Origin: CAYGDP01 sp964348665
Lineage (GTDB): Bacteria > Verrucomicrobiota > Verrucomicrobiia > Palsa-1439 > CAYGDP01
NCBI GenBank assembly: GCA_964348665.1
Contig: CAYGDP010000015.1
Span: forward strand, 1 to 64,000
Reading direction: 5' to 3'
DNA: 64,000 bases
In this document: piece by piece, positions 41,201 to 50,474 of the stretch
How positions within the stretch are numbered: position 1 is the stretch's first letter
How the letters are laid out: each line of letters begins with the position of its first letter
Program-made: the position numbers and the translations under genes
Notes under the pieces: model-generated
Told to the model about the DNA's origin: nothing
Databases searched by the model: none
What the model saw: the letters and a program-made list of their open reading frames with translations, nothing else

Positions 41201-42554
41201 AAGCGCAGCCGGCACGGCCACGTTCCCACCCCTTTCCACTACAACCACAGTTACCGTGCTCGTCAATGGCGACACGAAGTTCGAGTTGGATGAGGACTTT
41301 TCCCTCGATCTTTCCAGCGCGACCAATGCCGTGATCGTGGATGCCCAAGGCATCGGCACAATCCTCCAGGATGGCGATTCTTCCTCTTCGCTTTCGTTCG
41401 TGGATCAGGACAATGACGTGTATCAAGTCAGCTATACCGGCCCCGCTGGCAGCGGCGTCCTCGTCACACAAGACGACCCCGACAATGATGGCAAAGGACC
41501 CATCGCTTCGCTCAATGTCATCGGCGGAACAACCACCAGCCAAATCGTCGTTACTGTCACCAATACCGTCGGCGACGGCGAAGTCACCATCGCCAGCATC
41601 ACCTCCGCGAACCTCAATTCCGTTACGGCGCTCGATTCTGACCTGATCATGCCCGGCATCAATCTGACAGGCAGCGCAGCCACCCTTCGATTCGACGATA
41701 TCCTCGGCGACGTTTTGCTCGGAACCAATCCTGGCATCAGCACCGTCAGTATTTTTGCCGATCAAATTGGAAACAACATGTTGCTGGGCACCGACACCCC
41801 GATCCGCACGCTTCAGGCCAACAATATCCAAAGTGCTACTATCCTTGTCCTGGATCCCGCGCCAACCGCCATCTCCGCTCTGATCGTCAAAGCCGGCAGC
41901 CTGAACGCCGATATCGCCGCGATGGGTCAAATCCGCAGTATCCAAGTCGCCGGAGGCGGCGCTTCCGGGAATTGGGATGCGGGTGGGTTTGGCAAAGTTT
42001 ACGTCACTGGCGGCGATTTCTCTGCCAATCTCACCGGCAACAACCTTAGCGCGCTCCGCGTCAGCAGCGGCGATCTGGTAAACGCTCACTTCAATATCGC
42101 TGGCACCTTCGGCTCGTTGCAGGTGCAACGCAAAGCCGGGATCGGTGGATCCATCTCCAATTCCGATATCGCCGCCGCCGCCATCAACAAAATCCTGCTC
42201 GGCGGTGACATGGCCAACTCCAATATCCTTGCCGGAACTCACTTCGGCGATGATAGCCGGCTCGGCGGCACGGGACCGAATAGCGACACGTTCGCCAGCG
42301 GCCGCATCGGCAGCATCAGCATCGCTGGGCAAGCCATTAACTCGATCATCGGGGCCGGCCTGAATCCGTCCGACGGCATTTACGGCAATGGAAACGATGT
42401 TATCGTGGGCGGCACCTTAAGTTCGATCAGCAGCTTGGCCATCGGGTCGACCGCCGACTTGGCCAGTTACTTCGCCGCCGGTCTGTTTGGTCCTGTAAAG
42501 ATCAATGGCGCCACGGTGGATCCGCTGACCGATGCGCGCTTCTTTGTGGGATAA
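26251..42554 (+). CDS. giant surface protein 2 (LEPR-XLL / PATR / beta-helix / SdrD-B / Calx-beta), interrupted by an assembly gap
   Basis: Paralogue of giant protein 1. The start at 26251 (MSIRSLRRNL) has a GGAGGGAGG ribosome site. In order: basic N-terminus with LSPEILEQRIAP (LEPR-XLL-like); about 3,200 residues of PATR repeats; a parallel beta-helix (~3270-3930); the same beta-sandwich; eight SdrD-B-like modules (GWTIFLDNNNNG...TYRVREVQQSGW) if the gap is closed as described below; a Calx-beta domain; and the shared C-terminal domain ending DARFFVG. The 100-N gap (39491-39590) falls inside an SdrD-B module and changes the frame. The 37 bp on both sides are identical; merging them restores one open frame of 5,388 aa. 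Probably an extracellular adhesin or surface-layer-type protein, but that is inference. Confidence 0.85.
39491..39590. other. assembly gap (100 N)
   Basis: A run of exactly 100 N, the usual placeholder for a gap of unknown size. The 37 bp before it (39454-39490) equal the 37 bp after it (39591-39627). Confidence 0.99.
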
Positions 42555-42584
42555 CTTCAACTGCGGCGAGTGAACGATTCCGGC

Positions 42585-43424
42585 CTATTTTCCGGCAACC
42601 ATCTTGTCAATCCGGGTAAGGTTCGTTTCGATTTCTTCAAGGTAGTGGATCTTACCGTCGGGATAATGATGTCGCAGATCGCGGTAAACACCGCCAAACT
42701 GCTCTTCCAACATTGCTTTGGCGTATTTCTCGTAAAAGTTACGAGTTTTGCGCATCATCTCTTCCGCGCTGCTGTACCCGGCGATGGTCGATTTGGGGCC
42801 GCCCGCGTATTGCGCCGCTTCCTCGTATTCACGATAGAGCGCGGGGATGCGGTCGGGATAATCCGATGCCGCCATCTGCCCAATCAAATCACCGGTGCCA
42901 AGCGCGCAGCCAATAAATCTCTCGCGGTCATCCCGAAATTTCAATTTCCGGATTTCCACGCCATACCCCGTACACTGAATTGCCCGCTGCACCATCCCGA
43001 TCTCGTCGTCGTCCACCCCAAATTGCGGCAGAAACCGCGCCGCAAAATCGAGACTGCGTTCGACGTGCGTAAGCGTGTGTTTTGCCCCCGAACCATTGCG
43101 GTCCCCCGCGTCCTTGAGGTATCCAATATCATGCAGGAAAATCGACGCCGCAGCCAACTCAACGTCCCGCGCCGTCAACTTCGGCGATTCTCCACCCTTG
43201 ATATGGCCATCCAGGATTCGTAACAACGCCTCCGCTCCCTCGCAGGTATGCCGAAAATCGTGAAACGCCGTGTCACACGCCTGATAACCGGGAGTTTTCC
43301 CTCCGAAAACCTTTTGAACGGCGACAAACAATTCCGAGACGAAACCAGCGTCGTGTCCCGGAAAATTTGTCTCCAACACCTTTTGGATGAATCCCAGCGT
43401 GCCGGGCACGTTCTCAGGTTTCAT
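42585..43424 (-). CDS. HD-domain phosphohydrolase-like protein
   Basis: A 279-aa cytoplasmic protein with HD-superfamily metal ligands: FHDFRHT (His55, Asp56, His59), FLHDIGY (His98-Asp99) and HTLTHVERS (His116, His120), followed by AASDYPDR. The pattern resembles metal-dependent (poly)phosphate or cyclic-nucleotide hydrolases. Its ATG overlaps the stop of the upstream cyclase by 4 bp, which suggests it acts on the cyclase product or is co-regulated with it; no sequence motif proves the substrate. It converges with giant gene 2 (30 bp between stops). Confidence 0.82.
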   Translation of the reverse strand: MKPENVPGTLGFIQKVLETNFPGHDAGFVSELFVAVQKVFGGKTPGYQACDTAFHDFRHTCEGAEALLRILDGHIKGGESPKLTARDVELAAASIFLHDIGYLKDAGDRNGSGAKHTLTHVERSLDFAARFLPQFGVDDDEIGMVQRAIQCTGYGVEIRKLKFRDDRERFIGCALGTGDLIGQMAASDYPDRIPALYREYEEAAQYAGGPKSTIAGYSSAEEMMRKTRNFYEKYAKAMLEEQFGGVYRDLRHHYPDGKIHYLEEIETNLTRIDKMVAGK

Positions 43425-45418
43425 TTCAGTTTGTCCATTTTCTCCGAAGTTGACGGTAGACTAGAGGATTGCGCGGTGGATGGCAAGGATGGATTCGCCA
43501 TCGAACCGCCCGGCTCAACCCCGACCAGCCGTTTCAGATAATAAATGCCTACCTTCTTGGCGCGACCCTTGACGGCAATCTCGCCTTTCGCTTCCACCTC
43601 GACCCGCTCTTTCACCAGCTCATACACCGATTCGGTGAGCAGAATATCCGTCTTGAATTCCTTGTTCAGCCCCTCGACCCGGCTCGCCACGTTCACCGGG
43701 TCGCCGATCACGGTATATTCCATCCGTTGCAATGAACCAATATTGCCGACCACGACTTCGCCGTGGTTGATCCCGATCCCGATGTTGATCGGCGGCTTTC
43801 CGAGTTCGTTCCATCGCTTCTGCAAAATCGCAAGACGCTCCCGCATTTCGTAGGCGGACTGGACCGCGCGCCACGCCTCTTCTTTCGGGTCATGTCCCAA
43901 AGGCGCTCCCCAAACCGCCATGATCGCGTCCCCAATGAACTTGTCCAACGTCCCGTCGTGCTTCATCACGCAATCCACCATCTCAGTGAAATATTCGTTA
44001 AGCTGCGCCACAAACTCAACTGGACTTAACTGCTCCGACATCGTCGTAAACCCGCGCACGTCCGAGAACAAGATCGTCACACGCTTGCGCTCCCCACCAA
44101 GACTCTGCTCAAACTCGTTGCCATGCTTGAGAATCTCATCCGCCACAGGCTTCGAAACGTACTTCTCCAACGTCTGCCGAACCCGCCGCTTTTCCAATTG
44201 CTCGGCAATTAACTGGAGAGTGATACCTGTCACACCAGCGCCCACAACTACTAACATCGGCGATGCGATGATCATGACTACCCGCATCCGGAGAAAGACT
44301 TCGTACGCCGCAAAAAAATAACCTCCGGCTAAAAGTGCCAATAGCGCAACTTTAAGTAGTGGGTGCAATTTCGCTTGGAGAATAAATCCTGTAGCCAGCG
44401 CCATAAACAAGATCGCCGCTGCCCCGATTCCTCGTGGGGCATCTCGCAAGTCGGTTCCGGTCAAGAGCGTGGCTATCGCGTTCGCGTGAACTTCAACGCC
44501 GGGCATTTGATTGACTGTAGTCTCTGCAAAGGGTGTCTGGGCATAATCATGAAATACATTCCCACTCGGCCCGATTAAGACAATCTTATCTCGAAAAATT
44601 TCTCCGCTCTTGAGATTGCGCTCCCAAGAGCGGTCGTGCAAAATTTGATAAAAATCTACTGACGGAAACGTACCCGGTGGACCAAAGAAATTTACATAGG
44701 GATATTCTTCCGGCCCGGGGAGGGGCGTGACATGATCATATTTCTTGGCAACCATCGCGTCGAACGAAAGTAGCAACGGCATGTTGGGATCGCGATCGAT
44801 CCCCGCAATCATCCACTCGTAAGCCTGGTAGCGAGCCCTCCGGTCAAAATCATCGATATCAGGCCAGTAATTGACGTAGCCAGCTACGCTGTCGGTCGGA
44901 ACGCCTTCGGGAATTACGTCGGACGGCCTTTGAAGCCGCTTCCCCTCGTCATCAAAGTTGCTCCCGATCACGATCCGATCCCGATACTTCCGGATCGCTT
45001 CTTTCAACGAGTCGTCGCCTTCTCCCTTGCTGGGAAAAAACAAATCCATCCCAACAACTTTTGCGCCAGCGCTAAATAATCGGTCCAGTACAAGCGCATA
45101 GGCACTCCGATGAAACGGCCACTTATCAAGCAGAGCCAGTTCAGGCTCGGCTGCCTTTTCCTCCTCATCAAATAACGCACCCATCGAATCTTCATCGATC
45201 AACACAAGGATTATTTGAGGAGGAGGCGGGGTGGGGCCGCGAACGCGAAACCGCCCGTTAACCGTCCATAATTCCTGTAGCACCATGGGTTGAACGATTA
45301 CAGAAGAATATGCCAAGGAAAATTCCATCGCTGTTAGCAACACAGCCCACCCGCCGCAGAGAATCCACATCCAAAATCCAATCTCCTTGAAAGATACTTT
45401 CCATTGCTTCAGGTTCAT
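43421..45418 (-). CDS. CHASE2-domain adenylate/guanylate cyclase
   Basis: 665 aa from MNLKQWKVSF. An N-terminal membrane helix is followed by an extracytoplasmic CHASE2 sensor (~residues 45-325, IILVLIDEDSMGALFD... IVLIGPSGNVFHDYAQTP), then about three membrane helices (~330-405) and a class III cyclase domain (~440-620). The catalytic Asp pair is in ILFSDVRGF (Asp453) and FIGDAIMAVWG; GDPVNVASRVEG carries the transition-state Asn and Arg. cAMP versus cGMP cannot be decided with certainty. The frame is open upstream to 45484 via a TTG, but that would overlap the neighbouring gene and lacks an ATG. Overlaps the HD gene by 4 bp. Confidence 0.92.
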   Translation of the reverse strand: MNLKQWKVSFKEIGFWMWILCGGWAVLLTAMEFSLAYSSVIVQPMVLQELWTVNGRFRVRGPTPPPPQIILVLIDEDSMGALFDEEEKAAEPELALLDKWPFHRSAYALVLDRLFSAGAKVVGMDLFFPSKGEGDDSLKEAIRKYRDRIVIGSNFDDEGKRLQRPSDVIPEGVPTDSVAGYVNYWPDIDDFDRRARYQAYEWMIAGIDRDPNMPLLLSFDAMVAKKYDHVTPLPGPEEYPYVNFFGPPGTFPSVDFYQILHDRSWERNLKSGEIFRDKIVLIGPSGNVFHDYAQTPFAETTVNQMPGVEVHANAIATLLTGTDLRDAPRGIGAAAILFMALATGFILQAKLHPLLKVALLALLAGGYFFAAYEVFLRMRVVMIIASPMLVVVGAGVTGITLQLIAEQLEKRRVRQTLEKYVSKPVADEILKHGNEFEQSLGGERKRVTILFSDVRGFTTMSEQLSPVEFVAQLNEYFTEMVDCVMKHDGTLDKFIGDAIMAVWGAPLGHDPKEEAWRAVQSAYEMRERLAILQKRWNELGKPPINIGIGINHGEVVVGNIGSLQRMEYTVIGDPVNVASRVEGLNKEFKTDILLTESVYELVKERVEVEAKGEIAVKGRAKKVGIYYLKRLVGVEPGGSMANPSLPSTAQSSSLPSTSEKMDKLK

Positions 45419-45480
45419 CGCGACAACAGTATGGCGCAACGAGAAAACAGAAACGAGAGATTTTTGAGAAACGCGATTCG

Positions 45481-46839
45481 TCAAATCAACTTCGTCTTGC
45501 CCGGCACGGCCACGGGATCCACGGGGTTGGGGCCAAACGCCAGATTCTTCGGGAAGAGATCAATTTGCGATTTGTTGAGCGCGAAATCCCATGTGACTTC
45601 CTGACCGGTGTAGGCGCTCATACGCGCCATGACCGCTACGAGCGAACTCTCCGCGACTTGCACGCCTTCATTCAGCGGTTTGCCGGCGCGAATGCTGGCA
45701 ATCATATGCTTGTGCTCTTCCACGTACGGGCTGGGCGCTTCCCCTTCCCATTTCCACAAAACTTTGCCGGTCATGTCCTTGATTTCCGGGAAGGGCGACC
45801 AAAGCCCGTGCGCAAAAGCAACGCCTTTGGTGCCAACAAACCGGTCTTCCAGCTTGCCCGCCGCACCGTCCCAGTGACGACAATAACTCATCATTTTCAG
45901 GCCATTCGGATATTCGTACAGCGTGCTGAAATGGTCGAAGATGTTTCCAAACTCTTCGCCTTTGCGAACCGCGCGCCCACCGATGCTCAAGCATTTGACC
46001 GGGTGACCGCCAAACACCCAGTTCATCACGTCGAGATTGTGAACGTGCTGCTCGGCGTTGAAATCGCCGCTCAACCACGTGTAATAATACCAGTTGCGAA
46101 TCTGGTATTCCATGTCCGTCCATTCCGGTTTCCGCTTCTGCGGCGCCCAAACACCGCCACCGCAGTAGTAACATTGCGCGGCCAGAATGTCGCCAATGAT
46201 CCCCTCATGCAATCGCTTCATCAACTCGACGTAATGCGGGTCGTGGCGATATTGTGTGCCGGCCAAAATTCCAAGGTTCTTTTGGGTCGCCATGGCGGCG
46301 GACTCGATCACCGATCGCACCCCGGCGGGATCTACCGCGCAAGGTTTCTCGATAAACGCGTGTTTGCCGCCCTCAATGCACGCCCGAAGATGGGAGGGAC
46401 GAAAACCCGGCGGCGTGGCGAACAAAATGTAATCGCACAACTCAATGACTTTCTTGTGAGCGTCGAACCCGGAAAAACTGCGGTCCTCGGTCACGTTAAA
46501 TTTTTCCTTGAGCGCTTTGCCAAGATTTTCACGAGCGGGTTTGAGTTTTTCCGGCCAGAGATCGGCCAGCGCGTATATCTCCACGTTTTCCGAAGACGTC
46601 GCGCAATCCACCGCCGCGCCCATGCCGCGCCCCCCGCACCCCACCAGCCCGATTCGAATGGGCGGCGGACCGGTCGGTTTGGCGGGTTTCTTCAGTTCTG
46701 CGTCAGTCGGTTTGCCTTTCGATGTGTCGCGAAGTCCCTTTCCCTGCGCGCGGGCGGTCTGGGTGGCCGCAAAAACACCGGTGCCCACCGCCGCTGCTTT
46801 GATTCCCGTAGTTTCCGAAGTTGGCTTGACGTTATTCAT
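45481..46839 (-). CDS. Gfo/Idh/MocA family oxidoreductase, copy 1 (Tat arginines lost)
   Basis: 452 aa. The NAD(P)-binding motif is IGLVGCGGRGMGAA and the catalytic-site motif is EKPCAVDP, with the family-specific C-terminal half (WSGDFNAEQHVHNLDVMNWVFGG). It ends VAVPGKTKLI like its two neighbours. In place of the SRRDFLK motif of the neighbours the N-terminus reads SETTGIK, although the following hydrophobic stretch (AAAVGTGVFAATQTARAQG) is typical of a Tat signal. It therefore may not be Tat-exported. Substrates of this subfamily are usually sugars or cyclitols. Last gene of a three-gene tandem array. Confidence 0.9.
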   Translation of the reverse strand: MNNVKPTSETTGIKAAAVGTGVFAATQTARAQGKGLRDTSKGKPTDAELKKPAKPTGPPPIRIGLVGCGGRGMGAAVDCATSSENVEIYALADLWPEKLKPARENLGKALKEKFNVTEDRSFSGFDAHKKVIELCDYILFATPPGFRPSHLRACIEGGKHAFIEKPCAVDPAGVRSVIESAAMATQKNLGILAGTQYRHDPHYVELMKRLHEGIIGDILAAQCYYCGGGVWAPQKRKPEWTDMEYQIRNWYYYTWLSGDFNAEQHVHNLDVMNWVFGGHPVKCLSIGGRAVRKGEEFGNIFDHFSTLYEYPNGLKMMSYCRHWDGAAGKLEDRFVGTKGVAFAHGLWSPFPEIKDMTGKVLWKWEGEAPSPYVEEHKHMIASIRAGKPLNEGVQVAESSLVAVMARMSAYTGQEVTWDFALNKSQIDLFPKNLAFGPNPVDPVAVPGKTKLI

Positions 46840-46857
46840 GGCGAGTTCCGATTAGGG

Positions 46858-48126
46858 TTAAATCAGTTTCGTTTGGCCGGGCACAGCCACCGGCGGCACG
46901 GGCAATGCCTGATCGAGATTGTAGGACGGCGGCGAGAGATCGAGCTTTGACTTATTGAGTGCGAAATCCCATGTGACTTCTTGCCCCGTATACGCTGCCA
47001 TCCTGCCCATGATCGCCGTAAGCGTGCTTTCGGCAACTTGACGGCCTTCGTTGAGAGGCTTGCCAGCGCGAAGCGCCTCGATGTTGTCCGTATGTTCCTG
47101 CTTATACGCGTCCGGGTTTGCCCCTGCGAAATTCCATCGCTTCTCTCCCGCGATCCATCCGCCCGGCCCGGATGTGCCTTTGGTCCCTTTGATAAACTCA
47201 TCCACGCGCCCAACCGTCCCGTCTTGCTGACGACAAGAGCTGAAAATACGCACGCCGTTGGGATATTCATATTCAATCTGGAAATGGTCGAAGATATGGC
47301 CAAACTCCTCGCCCGTGCGAACTTCGCGCCCGCCTGACCCATACACTTTCGCCGGTGGCCCGCCCATGATCCAGTTCATTACATCATGCTGATGAATATG
47401 TTGTTCGACGATGTGGTCACCCCCCAACCAAGTGAAGTAATACCAATTCCGGCATTGATATTCCATGTCCGTCCACTTTGGCTGGCGCTTGTTAACCCAT
47501 AACAAACCTTGATTCCAATAAATCTCGCCCCAGATAACGTCACCAATCGCGCCTTCCCGGATTCGCTTGATGGTTTCGATGTAGCTATTCTGATGACGGC
47601 GCTGCGTGCCGGCGACGACCGCCAGCTTTTTCTGTGCCGCCACCTCCGATGCCGCAATCACTTTCCGCACACCCACGGGATCTACCGCCACCGGTTTCTC
47701 GAAAAAGATGTTTTTCCCCGCCGCCACCGCCGCCTCAAAGTGAATCGGACGAAACCCCGGGGGCGTCGCCAAAATAACATAGTTCACGTCGCTAGCCAGC
47801 AATTCCTTGTACGCATCAAACCCAACGTAACTGGTCTCGTTGGTCACCTTGAACTTATCTTTCAGCTCCTTCTTCAAATTGTTCCGCGCACCCGTCAGCC
47901 GGTCCCGAAACAAATCCGCCATCCCCACAATTTCCACGCCGGGCGCCGAGTTGGCGCAGTTCACTGCCGCGCCGCTGCCGCGCCCGCCGCAGCCAATCAG
48001 GCCAACGCGGATCGTGTCGCTGGCGCTCTGTCCCCACGCAAAATTCGTGCAACCAAGGGTGCCAACGGTCGCCGCAGCGGAGGTTTTGAGAAAGTCTCGA
48101 CGGGAAAATTGGGGGGAAGCTTTCAT
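46858..48126 (-). CDS. Gfo/Idh/MocA family oxidoreductase with Tat signal, copy 2
   Basis: 422 aa. Twin-arginine signal SRRDFLKTSAAATVGTLG, nucleotide-binding IGLIGCGGRGSGAA, catalytic EKPVAVDPVGVR, and the WLGGDHIVEQHIHQHDVMNWIMGG block. It ends VAVPGQTKLI. It lies 18 bp upstream of copy 1 and 50 bp downstream of copy 3 in the same direction. The N-terminal ~55 residues and the corresponding DNA (47995-48054 versus 49311-49368) are almost identical to copy 3, which shows a recent tandem duplication or conversion. Probably exported folded with its cofactor. Confidence 0.93.
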   Translation of the reverse strand: MKASPQFSRRDFLKTSAAATVGTLGCTNFAWGQSASDTIRVGLIGCGGRGSGAAVNCANSAPGVEIVGMADLFRDRLTGARNNLKKELKDKFKVTNETSYVGFDAYKELLASDVNYVILATPPGFRPIHFEAAVAAGKNIFFEKPVAVDPVGVRKVIAASEVAAQKKLAVVAGTQRRHQNSYIETIKRIREGAIGDVIWGEIYWNQGLLWVNKRQPKWTDMEYQCRNWYYFTWLGGDHIVEQHIHQHDVMNWIMGGPPAKVYGSGGREVRTGEEFGHIFDHFQIEYEYPNGVRIFSSCRQQDGTVGRVDEFIKGTKGTSGPGGWIAGEKRWNFAGANPDAYKQEHTDNIEALRAGKPLNEGRQVAESTLTAIMGRMAAYTGQEVTWDFALNKSKLDLSPPSYNLDQALPVPPVAVPGQTKLI

Positions 48127-48176
48127 TGGATCAACAGTAACAAGGGATATCCGCTATATGCAAGTTCAAACATTCG

Positions 48177-49439
48177 CTAGATCAATTTGGTCTTACCCGG
48201 CACGGCCGGTTCCACAACTGGCAACGGTCCAAGTTCTAATTTCGGCGGAAAAAGGTCCAATTTTGAATTCATCGCGAAATCCCACGTAACCTCTTGCCCC
48301 GTGTACGCACTCATTCGACCCATCATCGCCGTTAACGTGCTCTCCGCAATTTGGCGGCCTTCATTGAGAGGACGGCCAGCCCGAATGCTGGCGATGAGAT
48401 CGGCGTGTTCTTGCACGTAGGGGTTTGGATTCGGCCCCTTGTATTTGAATGCAGTAGGCCCATCAATCGAGGCTGCCGGATCCGCTTTACCTTTGATGCC
48501 TTGCACGAACTCGCGCACGTCCCCTTTCGTGCCCTCTTGCTGCCGGCACATGCTCACCACACGCACTCCGTTCGGATATTCGAAGTCAGTCGTGAAATGA
48601 TCGTAGATGTATCCGTATTCCGGCGCGGTGCGCACTTCTCGCCCGCCGCTGCTAAAGGCCCGGACCGGATGCGCATCCATGACCCAATTGATAATATCAA
48701 TATTGTGAACATGCTGTTCAACAACATGGTCGCCGCCAATCCACGTAAAATAGTGCCAGTTGCGAATCTGCCACTCCATATCCGACCATTCCGGCTTCCG
48801 CGGAATCACCCAAGCAGCCCCCTGATTCCAATAGGTCTCCGCCCAGATTATCCCCCCAATCGCTCCGTCGTGAATTCGTTTGACCGTTTCGACGTAACCG
48901 AACTGATGACGCCTCTGCGTGCCAGCAACAATTGCGAGCTTCTTTTCCGTGGCAAGCGCGCTCGACGCCAAGACCGAACGCACTCCAACGGGATCCGTTG
49001 CACAAGGCTTTTCCACGAACGCATGTTTACCCCCTTCAATCGCCGCTTTCAGATGAATCGGACGAAATCCCGCTGGAGTTGTCAGCAGCACCAAATCCAC
49101 ATCGCTGGCGATCACCTGCTTGTACGCATCGAAACCCAAAAACGCAGTATCACTGCTAACCTTGTATTTGTCCTTCAACTCGCCCTTTAACGCTAAGCGC
49201 GACTTGTTGAGCCGATCCTTGAATAAGTCACCCATGGCAGTCAACTCCACCCCTGGCGAACTGGTACAACAGTCAATCGCCGCTCCGCTGCCACGCCCGC
49301 CGCAGCCAATCAACCCGACGCGAACCGTGTCGCTCGCGCTCTGTCCCCACGCAAAATTCGTGCAACCCAAAGTGCCGACGCATGTCACGGCGGACTTCTT
49401 GAGGAAGTCTCGGCGGGAAAAATGAGGGGAAGCTTTCAT
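48177..49439 (-). CDS. Gfo/Idh/MocA family oxidoreductase with Tat signal, copy 3
   Basis: 420 aa from MKASPHFSRRDFLKKSA; the frame is open 26 codons upstream, but the Tat signal fixes this start. It has IGLIGCGGRGSGAA, EKPCATDPVGVR and the WIGGDHVVEQHVHNIDIINWVMDA block, and ends VEPAVPGKTKLI. First gene of the three-gene array. It diverges from the haem-binding gene at 49524 with 84 bp between starts. Which sugar or cyclitol it uses cannot be read from the sequence. Confidence 0.93.
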   Translation of the reverse strand: MKASPHFSRRDFLKKSAVTCVGTLGCTNFAWGQSASDTVRVGLIGCGGRGSGAAIDCCTSSPGVELTAMGDLFKDRLNKSRLALKGELKDKYKVSSDTAFLGFDAYKQVIASDVDLVLLTTPAGFRPIHLKAAIEGGKHAFVEKPCATDPVGVRSVLASSALATEKKLAIVAGTQRRHQFGYVETVKRIHDGAIGGIIWAETYWNQGAAWVIPRKPEWSDMEWQIRNWHYFTWIGGDHVVEQHVHNIDIINWVMDAHPVRAFSSGGREVRTAPEYGYIYDHFTTDFEYPNGVRVVSMCRQQEGTKGDVREFVQGIKGKADPAASIDGPTAFKYKGPNPNPYVQEHADLIASIRAGRPLNEGRQIAESTLTAMMGRMSAYTGQEVTWDFAMNSKLDLFPPKLELGPLPVVEPAVPGKTKLI

Positions 49440-49523
49440 TGGCGATTTTCTAACAACCTTCGACCCCTCCCACAAGCACCAAATTCGATTGAATCTCCAG
49501 CCCGGTTGGGGTATCAAACCACC

Positions 49524-50474
49524 ATGAAATCCTTCCCATCTTCCGTTCTTCTCACCGCGCTCGCCCTCGTCATGCCCACCGCGCGGTCGCAGGATGTTCC
49601 CGCCGATAAACTCATGACCGTTTTCCCCAATGCCGGCACCTTCTCCCCCTCCAAAAAAACCATCGCCGACGACAAACGGGCCACGATCGAAGGGATGCTC
49701 GGACGCAAACTCGCCGACACCGAGCTACAACAGCAATTTTACATCGCCAAAAAAACTGAAGGCGGCGTCCTCGGCCTCGTGTATGTCACGAAAGTCGGCG
49801 ATACCGAGCTCGGCATCGGCGTTGCCTATGAAGGCGGCCGAATCGCCACCGTGAATCTGTTCGCCCCTGCCAATTCGCCGCTGGATAACGCGACGTTCCT
49901 GAAACAATTCAAAGATAAAACCGTTTCCAACACCAAACCCGTCGCTGCCGACCAAAAACCGCTCGTCGATTTTCTCCGCGCGCAATTCGACAACATGACC
50001 GCGATGGATACACCCCAGCAAACCTCGCTCCGAAAAGTGAAAGCAGGCAAAGACCCGCTCGCAGACGAGCCTGCCGCCGTTACCAAGGGAATCGCCGAAT
50101 ACGAAAAACTGCTCGCCGCGCCAAACGCCTCCGCGGCTCTCGGCGAGAACCTGCAAAAATACCGCGAAATGACCAAGGAATCCATCGCTGCCGCGACCGC
50201 GTTCGCCGACACCACCAAGGCCAATCCCAGCGATTTCCCCAAGCTCGATGCCGCCTACAAGGTGATGAATGACGCTTGCGAAAAATGCCACAGCAACAAT
50301 CAATCGCCCACCGCCAAACAACGCCGCGAACTCGTTCCCCCACGCGGCGCGAGCGATTTTAAGATCGGTGGCGATTTCACCGCGCCCGCCGGCCAGGAAA
50401 CCGCCGCCCAGGCTGTCGCCGATGAAGTCAAGAAAGCCGTCGCTCTTATCAAAGTTTTGTATAGTCTCAAGTGA
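49524..50474 (+). CDS. exported mono-haem protein with FMN-binding-like N-terminal region
   Basis: 316 aa from MKSFPSSVLLTALALVMPTARSQ (signal peptide). Residues ~25-160 resemble the FMN-binding domain seen in RnfG/NosR-like proteins (GVLGLVYVTKVGDTELGIGVAYEGGRIATVNLF...FLKQF), but I do not see the SGAT-type flavinylation motif, so this is tentative. A single c-type haem motif CEKCH is at about residue 252. It overlaps the next gene by 4 bp (GTGA), suggesting a joint redox function in the periplasm. An ApbE flavin transferase is encoded 10 kb away. Confidence 0.75.
   Translation: MKSFPSSVLLTALALVMPTARSQDVPADKLMTVFPNAGTFSPSKKTIADDKRATIEGMLGRKLADTELQQQFYIAKKTEGGVLGLVYVTKVGDTELGIGVAYEGGRIATVNLFAPANSPLDNATFLKQFKDKTVSNTKPVAADQKPLVDFLRAQFDNMTAMDTPQQTSLRKVKAGKDPLADEPAAVTKGIAEYEKLLAAPNASAALGENLQKYREMTKESIAAATAFADTTKANPSDFPKLDAAYKVMNDACEKCHSNNQSPTAKQRRELVPPRGASDFKIGGDFTAPAGQETAAQAVADEVKKAVALIKVLYSLK

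Noticed and set aside
41097..42332. 411-codon minus-strand open frame over the 3' end of giant gene 2
   Set aside because: Antisense shadow of the SdrD-B/Calx-beta coding sequence.
39681..42554. Separate gene starting at a GTG after the gap
   Set aside because: The frame continues upstream to the gap through an SdrD-B module and joins giant gene 2 once the duplicated 37 bp are merged.
45565..46950. 461-codon plus-strand open frame over the first Gfo/Idh/MocA gene
   Set aside because: Antisense of a clearly recognisable gene; no homology and no ribosome site.
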